DNA from: Acetivibrio thermocellus ATCC 27405 | GTDB taxonomy: Bacteria > Bacillota > Clostridia > Acetivibrionales > Acetivibrionaceae | Length of the DNA: 64,000 bases | Direction of reading: 5' to 3' | NCBI RefSeq assembly: GCF_000015865.1 | Contig: NC_009012.1 | Location: 1,116,001 to 1,180,000 of the forward strand | In this document: positions 58,803-64,000 of the stretch, piece after piece | How positions within the stretch are numbered: the stretch's first letter is position 1 | Layout: every line of letters starts with the position of its first letter | The notes under the pieces: model-generated | What the model was told of the DNA's origin: nothing | Database searches by the model: none | The model's input: only the letters and a program-made list of their open reading frames with translations | Translations under genes and position numbers: made by a program

Positions 58803-58831
58803 ATTTTAGTTGAAATTCACCCAATAATCAA
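58803..58831 (-). promoter_or_regulatory. Promoter of the mraZ (dcw) operon
   Basis: TTGATT (58831-58826) and TAAAAT (58808-58803) are 17 bases apart on the minus strand. Transcription would start near 58797, right at the first MraZ repeat. Confidence 0.6.
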
Positions 58832-58849
58832 GTCTATTTTAAAAATTTC

Positions 58850-58890
58850 CTGATAAAAAAACAAAAGATAGGAAACTAGTCCTATCTTTT
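58850..58890 (-). terminator. Terminator after rodA
   Basis: AAAAGATAGG and CCTATCTTTT form a 10-bp stem around a short loop (58890-58863), followed on the minus strand by GTTTTTTT. It separates rodA from the mraZ promoter. Confidence 0.85.
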
Positions 58891-58986
58891 CATGATAAAT
58901 TTAGTTTATAAACATTACCTTTCGTACTGCCTTTCTTATTACCTTTTAACTTCAATATGGTTTACCGTTCCACTTTTATTCCATAT

Positions 58987-60117
58987 CTATCCACTATAAA
59001 AACTTTTCTGTCTTCTTGCCGACACACTTAAAACCACTCCGATGGCAATATAGTTGGTAAGCATCGCACTTCCACCCTGACTTACAAAGGGAAGAGGAAT
59101 ACCCGTAACCGGAAGAAGGCCGATGCTCATACCAATATTTTCTATGAAATGTATTGCAAAAAACGCAGTTATACCGGCAACCACAAAAGTTCCATATCTA
59201 TCCCTTGCATTTTTCAAAATATACAAACACCTCATAAGAATGCAAAATACCAGTGCCACAATTATAATTGCACCCACAAATCCCAATTCCTCACCAACCA
59301 CGGAAAATATAAAATCCGACTCTTTTACGGGTACCATGGAATTTTGCGTCTGAATGCCCTTAAAAAGCCCTTTACCGAAAATCTTACCCGATCCTATGGC
59401 AATTTTTGACCGGATAACGTTCCATCCCGCTCCCAAAGGATCCAATTCAGGGTTAAAGAAAACCCTTATTCTGTCCTTTCTTTTATCATTGAGCACAAAA
59501 AACCACATAACAGGAAAAGAGGCAACTGCCACACCCATCAGCATCAAAATATATTTATAGCTGATTCCGGAAACAAACAACATTACAAAAACCGCAAATA
59601 TAAATACCAAGGTAGTTCCAAAATCCTTTTGTGCCAAAACCAGTGCTATCGGTATACCAGAGTATACGAAAAACTTTATCATATTGGCAGTCTTATTCTT
59701 TTGCCCGTCATATATTCTTTCCAGAAAAATGGACGAAACCAGCACCATCGATATCTTCGCAAGCTCAGAAGGCTGAAAACTGAAACCCATTATATTCAGC
59801 CAGCTTCGGCTTCCCAACTTTTCTCCCGTACCTATGAAAAGAACCAGTACCAATAAAGCCACCGTGAAAATATAGAACGGTATTCCCAGTACCTTAAAAT
59901 CCTTATAATCCAGTAAACTGATAATCAGAGCCAAAACAGTACCTACTGCAATACTTCCCATCTGTACCAGAAACATTCTCCGTCCGCCGGGCATTGTAGC
60001 CACCGCACTTCTCAAAACAAAAGCCCCGATAATGGATAACAAAGTAACCGCAGAAAACAGAAAGTAGTCAAATCTTTTGAGGATATTGAAGTTTTTCGTC
60101 TTTTCAACAAAATACAT
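58987..60117 (-). CDS. rodA: SEDS glycosyltransferase RodA
   Basis: The 376-residue protein has about ten membrane segments and the SEDS blocks FQPSELAKISMVLVS, NPELDPLGAGWNVIRSKIAIGSGKIFGKG and a C-terminal VSQGGSAMLTNY. The GIPLPFVSQGG end and the place outside the dcw operon suggest RodA, the elongation polymerase, more than FtsW. Start at ATG 60117 after AAGGTGG; the frame is open 14 codons upstream. Flanked by terminators and small genes. Confidence 0.9.
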   Translation of the reverse strand: MYFVEKTKNFNILKRFDYFLFSAVTLLSIIGAFVLRSAVATMPGGRRMFLVQMGSIAVGTVLALIISLLDYKDFKVLGIPFYIFTVALLVLVLFIGTGEKLGSRSWLNIMGFSFQPSELAKISMVLVSSIFLERIYDGQKNKTANMIKFFVYSGIPIALVLAQKDFGTTLVFIFAVFVMLFVSGISYKYILMLMGVAVASFPVMWFFVLNDKRKDRIRVFFNPELDPLGAGWNVIRSKIAIGSGKIFGKGLFKGIQTQNSMVPVKESDFIFSVVGEELGFVGAIIIVALVFCILMRCLYILKNARDRYGTFVVAGITAFFAIHFIENIGMSIGLLPVTGIPLPFVSQGGSAMLTNYIAIGVVLSVSARRQKSFYSG

Positions 60118-60326
60118 ACAATGCCACCTTCCAACGGTTGATACGTAACCTGCCACCATATATTACAAACAATAATTAAAAACTACTGCCAAGCTCATTT
60201 ACATCCATTGCCTGACAGTAGTCAAAGTACTGATAATCATAATATAATTATATTTTTATACCGAAATAAAGTCAACCGATTCCAAAATTTAACCATTTGA
60301 AGTTCTCAAAATAACCTTCCCTTTAT

Positions 60327-60479
60327 CTAATTCGAATTCTTCCTCCCCAACAATTCGTTATAGTACTGGACGATTAACATATCAAGCTTTACACTCAGCT
60401 CATATATTTTTGAGTAATCGTCACCGTTGTCAATCATATCATTTAATTGACTTTGCAAATCTTGAATCTTCAATTGCAT
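60327..60479 (-). CDS. Spo0E-like aspartyl-phosphate phosphatase
   Basis: This 50-residue protein (MQLKIQDLQSQLNDMIDNGD, ending GRKNSN) has the Spo0E pattern: two helices with the SxxxD motif SVKLD near 29-33 and a following YY. Spo0E proteins remove phosphate from Spo0A and delay sporulation. GGTGGTG stands seven bases before the ATG. It lies alone between lgt and rodA. The size and motif make the call good, the target is inferred. Confidence 0.8.
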   Translation of the reverse strand: MQLKIQDLQSQLNDMIDNGDDYSKIYELSVKLDMLIVQYYNELLGRKNSN

Positions 60480-60661
60480 TTAATACACCACCGTTTATCT
60501 TTTGTATAATTAAGCTACACGACGTCAAAACCAAAATTTTGACATCCTTATTTGTTTTTTGTTCCTCTATTATAAAAAAATACTAATTATGAGTCAATAC
60601 TATTCGAAAAATGTAATAATAATGTAATATTTGATATGAACATGTCAGATATAGTATTTTT

Positions 60662-61624
60662 TTATTGTAAACCTTGATTTTCTTCAACACTTTCTTCCTT
60701 ATTTTGATTTTCGGTGTCGCATTCTGTCTCATTTGCGAAATCTTTCGCGTCAGAAACGGTATCGCAGGAATGGCCCAAAGCATTATAGACCGGTTCACCT
60801 TTCGAAGTTCTGTGCCTTACAATTATTATCACAGCAAAAGTTATCGCAAAAACAACGGCAAGAACCTGGGAAATCCTGAAAGGTCCAAGATAAAGGCTGT
60901 CGGTTCTAAGCCCTTCAATCCATGCCCTGCCTATACCGTACAAGAGCATATAGAAGGAAAACAGTTCGCCACGCACTCTGTATCTTTTTCTGTACCAAAT
61001 CAGGAAAAAGAAAACCCCGAAATTCCAGAGGGATTCATACAAAAACGTCGGATGAACTGGCATTGCAGGATCAATACTGCTGTCACCCAAAGTCCTTAAA
61101 TAACTTTCAATTGCCTCGCTGTGCATTCCCCAGGGAAGATTGGTATTTGTCCCGAAGGCTTCCTGGTTGACAAAATTCCCCCATCTTCCAATTGCCTGGG
61201 CCAGGACAAAGTATGGAGAGCCAAGATCGGCCAGGAGCAGGAAATCTATCTTTTTTACTCTTGCAAAAAAATATGCCGTAATTACCGCTGCAATTAATCC
61301 TCCATAGATGGCCAGCCCACCGGTTCTTATATTAATTATTTTCTTTAAATCCCCGTTAAACTCATGCCAATTAAAAACAACGTAGTAAAGCCTTGCACCT
61401 ATGACAGCTATGGGTGCACCCCAAAGAACAAGGTCTATTGCATCATCGGATTTTATACCAAACTTTTCACTGTTTCTAAGCCCTAAAACAACCGCAAGGA
61501 AAAAACCTGCCGCAATAATTATCCCATACCAATAGACAGGTATGCCAAAAATACGAAAGGCAACATTGTTTATGGTAAATTCCAATCCCAGTTTGGGAAA
61601 CTTCACAACATTTACGGTCTCCAT
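60662..61624 (-). CDS. lgt: Prolipoprotein diacylglyceryl transferase
   Basis: Lgt attaches diacylglycerol to the lipobox cysteine of lipoproteins. The signature GRWGNFVNQEAFG is at about residue 141-153, with IAAGFFLAVVLG in the first membrane part and HPTFLYESLWN later. Seven membrane segments, 320 residues; the last 55 (SDAKDFANETECDTENQ region) form an acidic tail not usual in the family. AAGGGGG precedes the ATG. Confidence 0.95.
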   Translation of the reverse strand: METVNVVKFPKLGLEFTINNVAFRIFGIPVYWYGIIIAAGFFLAVVLGLRNSEKFGIKSDDAIDLVLWGAPIAVIGARLYYVVFNWHEFNGDLKKIINIRTGGLAIYGGLIAAVITAYFFARVKKIDFLLLADLGSPYFVLAQAIGRWGNFVNQEAFGTNTNLPWGMHSEAIESYLRTLGDSSIDPAMPVHPTFLYESLWNFGVFFFLIWYRKRYRVRGELFSFYMLLYGIGRAWIEGLRTDSLYLGPFRISQVLAVVFAITFAVIIIVRHRTSKGEPVYNALGHSCDTVSDAKDFANETECDTENQNKEESVEENQGLQ

Positions 61625-61641
61625 AATTATCCCCCTTTTTT

Positions 61642-62925
61642 CTATACCGGGTTTACCACCGATACAGCCAGATTATCCAAATTGAAATGATTCTCAAAAA
61701 CCTCTTTTACATAATCAAAAGTCATATTGTCATAAACATCCGGATAGTCAAACATGCTTACATCTTTAAAATACACCGATATAAACATGTGCGAAATTCT
61801 CTCCACCGAGTTGAGCTGCTTTATGAATCTTCCTTTCATGGCTCTTTTAATCCGTTCGTAGCTGTTTTTGTCAAGCCCGTTCGCCTGTATTTTCCTGATT
61901 TCATCCACGACTCTTTCTTTTACCATCAAGGGATCTTTGGATTCGCCACCGAAAGCCGAATATGCATAATTCTCTTCAATGGTGTAATCAAAATCAAAGG
62001 TGTTGTTGATAAGACCCTCGTTGTACAACTCGTTATAAAGGCTTGAACTTCTGCCCATTATCATTTCAAGTATGAGCTTTACCGCAACTTCCCTCTTTAA
62101 GCACTCAATTCCCTTTGAATTAAAATCATTGTCTTTAAATCCCATTTGAAACATGGGCATGGCAACCGCAAGCTTCTGTTCAACATAGTCCCGGTTGATT
62201 GTTTTGGGTTCCTCGGGAAAAATCCTCTTTATTTCAGGCTTGCTGCTCTTTGCATCTATACTTTCCTCAATCTGTCCGAACACTTCTTTCGGTTCAACAT
62301 CTCCAACTACCAGAATCATCATATTGGAAGGATGGTAGAAAGTATTATAGCACTTGTACAAAATGTCTCGGTTGATTTTGCTTATACTTTCAACCGTTCC
62401 TGCTATGTCAATTTTTACAGGATTATTTACATAAAATGCATCCAGCAAGTTGAAGAAAACTCTCCAGTTCGGATCATCTTCATACATCCTGATTTCCTGA
62501 GCTATTATGTCCTTTTCTTTTTCCACGCTTTCCTCTGTTATAAAAGGATTTTGAACAAAATCCAAAAGGAGTCGGAAATTGTCCTCGAACCTGTCAGTGC
62601 AGGAAAAAAGATAAACCGTCTGGGCAAAGCTTGTATATGCATTGGGATTTGAACCAAGCTGTGAAAACTTATCCATAACGCTTCCGTCTTTTTGTTCAAA
62701 AAGCTTATGCTCCAAAAAGTGGGCTATTCCGTCGGGAACTCTGATGGAATCTTTTTCCCCGGGCACGACAAACTCATTATTGATGGAACCGTAATGGGTT
62801 GCAAAATTCGCATATTTTTTTGAATAACCTTTTTTGGGCACCACAAAGGATTTAAGACCGCTTGAATGTTCATGAACATATACCGTTTCATCGATGTTTT
62901 TATATTCAACAACTTTCATATTCAT
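61642..62925 (-). CDS. M16 zinc peptidase (YmfH-like)
   Basis: The inverted zinc motif HxxEH is H69-F-L-E72-H73 (GIAHFLEHKLFE); the third ligand glutamate lies in QEIRMYEDDP about 76 residues on. 427 residues, the length of one M16B subunit. The C-terminal half is the usual inactive second domain. It follows a second M16 gene by 36 bases, the common ymfF-ymfH pair, whose substrates are mostly unknown. The ribosome site is weak (AGGCAAT). Confidence 0.88.
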   Translation of the reverse strand: MNMKVVEYKNIDETVYVHEHSSGLKSFVVPKKGYSKKYANFATHYGSINNEFVVPGEKDSIRVPDGIAHFLEHKLFEQKDGSVMDKFSQLGSNPNAYTSFAQTVYLFSCTDRFEDNFRLLLDFVQNPFITEESVEKEKDIIAQEIRMYEDDPNWRVFFNLLDAFYVNNPVKIDIAGTVESISKINRDILYKCYNTFYHPSNMMILVVGDVEPKEVFGQIEESIDAKSSKPEIKRIFPEEPKTINRDYVEQKLAVAMPMFQMGFKDNDFNSKGIECLKREVAVKLILEMIMGRSSSLYNELYNEGLINNTFDFDYTIEENYAYSAFGGESKDPLMVKERVVDEIRKIQANGLDKNSYERIKRAMKGRFIKQLNSVERISHMFISVYFKDVSMFDYPDVYDNMTFDYVKEVFENHFNLDNLAVSVVNPV

Positions 62926-62961
62926 ATTGCCTAGAATTCTCCCTTCTATTTTTTTCTGTCA

Positions 62962-64000
62962 TTACTCTTCCTTTGATGTTAAGAAATAAACCGTATCAAG
63001 TTTTATTCTTTCGGCAATATCCACAACATCTTTCTTTGTCACTTTCTTTACATTTTCAATAACGTCATCGGGAGTGTCGTCGGTTTCCGCTATATACTGG
63101 CTGAGATAAAAATCCACAATCTGAAGCTGGCTGTCCTTTAAGGACTTGATTCCTGTTTCTATGCTTTTGATGGACGCTTCATATTCGTAATCGGAAATAT
63201 TGCCGTTTTTAATCTCATCCAGTTGTTTGTATATTATCTCCAATGCCTTGTCTTTGTTTTTTATTTCAATCCCGCAGCTTACCACCATCAGTCCTTTGAA
63301 TTTTTCAAGCCTTGAAAACGCATAATACGCAAGTCCTGCCTTTTCTCTCACATTCTGAAAAAGCTTTGAATGAAGTCCGCCGCCTAAAATGCTGTTGTAG
63401 ACCAAAAGTTTATAATAGTCCTTGCTCCCGGGCGGTGTATTGGTTCGAAAGCCCAGGCACAGTTTTCCCTGATTTACGCTCACTCTTTCAATTATGTTTC
63501 TAACCTCTCCCGTATTGACTTCCACTTTGGTCTTAGCGAGGGATTTAACGTTTCCCCTTTTTATTTTTGCAAGACCGTCTGTTATGTATTTTATCCCTTC
63601 ATCATCAACATCACCGGAAATGAAAACATACACAGGCAGAGTTTCAAGGAAGTATTTGTAGTGTTCATAGAGGTTCTTCTCGTCAATCCCCCTCAAATCC
63701 TCTACGCTTCCATAGTCATATATCCCAAAAGGCTCATCTTTGCACATCTCTTCGAGACACTTTTCTATGACATACTGCATTTTGTCGTTGACCCTGCTTT
63801 CAATAAGCTCTTTCAAATTCTGGACTTCCTGCTCCACATACTCCTTTTTGAAAGCATTGTTTTCAAGAACAGGTCTTGTTATTATGTTTAAAAGAAGATC
63901 AAAGTTTTTCTTTGTGAGATCAATATCGGGCTGAGCATACTTGTTGGAAATATATTCAACATAAAACTGAATAATCTGATGCTCTCCCTTCTTTGTCACA
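62962..64000 (-). CDS. M16 peptidase-like protein (YmfF-like), 5' end outside the window
   Basis: About 345 residues of the C-terminal part are visible; the start lies beyond the right edge. FGIYDYGSVEDLRGI, GFRTNTPPGSKDYYKLLVYNSILGGGLHSKLFQNVREKAGLAYYAFS are typical M16 second-domain segments with the RxxxY-type substrate-binding arginine and tyrosine. Proteins in this position usually lack the zinc motif and pair with the YmfH-type subunit, but the N-terminus needed to see that is missing. Confidence 0.85.
   Translation of the reverse strand, partial: VTKKGEHQIIQFYVEYISNKYAQPDIDLTKKNFDLLLNIITRPVLENNAFKKEYVEQEVQNLKELIESRVNDKMQYVIEKCLEEMCKDEPFGIYDYGSVEDLRGIDEKNLYEHYKYFLETLPVYVFISGDVDDEGIKYITDGLAKIKRGNVKSLAKTKVEVNTGEVRNIIERVSVNQGKLCLGFRTNTPPGSKDYYKLLVYNSILGGGLHSKLFQNVREKAGLAYYAFSRLEKFKGLMVVSCGIEIKNKDKALEIIYKQLDEIKNGNISDYEYEASIKSIETGIKSLKDSQLQIVDFYLSQYIAETDDTPDDVIENVKKVTKKDVVDIAERIKLDTVYFLTSKEE

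Overview
The window looks like a chromosomal segment of a low-GC, spore-forming, Gram-positive anaerobe of the class Clostridia. The signs are strong AGGAGG-type ribosome sites, frequent GTG/TTG starts, spoVS, a Spo0E-like protein and a SpoIID-domain protein, a FapR-controlled lipid operon, PyrR attenuation and a Clostridia-type lysine riboswitch. From recalled protein similarity I infer Acetivibrio (Clostridium) thermocellus or a close relative. That is not proven here.

Layout. From 1 to 10.6 kb, nearly all on the minus strand and read right to left, lies fapR-plsX-fabH-fabD-fabG-acpP-fabF, followed by rnc, a radical SAM gene, spoVS, an orphan pdxA and the 5' end of smc. A FapR operator and a good promoter sit before fapR, and a terminator overlaps the acpP stop codon. 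From 10.7 to 14.3 kb there is a doubly broken NHL-repeat gene, then rimO-pgsA. From 14.4 to 17.9 kb there is a compact Mre11/Rad50-like trio whose ATPase has only the N-terminal lobe, coiled coil and a terminal CPLC hook, preceded by a histidine phosphatase. From 18 to 28.5 kb runs the pyrimidine operon pyrR-pyrB-pyrC-pyrF-carA-carB-pyrK-pyrD, with a PyrR attenuator before pyrR and a second terminator, overlapped by a 47-codon leader ORF, before pyrB. From 28.5 to 34.3 kb are a small membrane protein, a CBM-like protein, queA-tgt-yajC and a secreted SpoIID-domain protein. From 34.6 to 38.4 kb on the plus strand a lysine riboswitch precedes asd-dapA-dapB and a free-standing aspartokinase-type ACT protein; cobO converges on it.

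The stretch from 39 to 47.5 kb is a plastic zone. It has a CAO-domain gene cut by a nonsense codon, a tRNA-Leu(GAG), a 38-residue membrane peptide, a 17-bp inverted repeat, an IS982-type element with 7-bp target duplications, a UvrD-type helicase, a cyclase gene split by an IS256-type element with 9-bp duplications, a secreted protein of unknown function and a 3'-truncated murA. From 47.6 to 58.8 kb lies the division and cell-wall cluster mraZ-rsmH-ftsL-pbp-murE-murF-mraY-ftsW-murG, with MraZ-type repeats at its promoter and no murD between mraY and ftsW. From 58.9 to 64 kb are rodA, a small spo0E-like gene, lgt and two M16 peptidase genes, the second cut by the window edge.

Most of the window is core metabolism and envelope synthesis in large operons, with product- or end-product-sensing controls at their heads (FapR, PyrR, lysine riboswitch, MraZ). 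The least ordinary points are the half-Rad50 trio, the possible pyrBI-like leader, the stand-alone aspartokinase regulatory protein, the clustered ACAAAAGA motif upstream of ftsL, and several recent gene lesions that can be reconstructed to the base.
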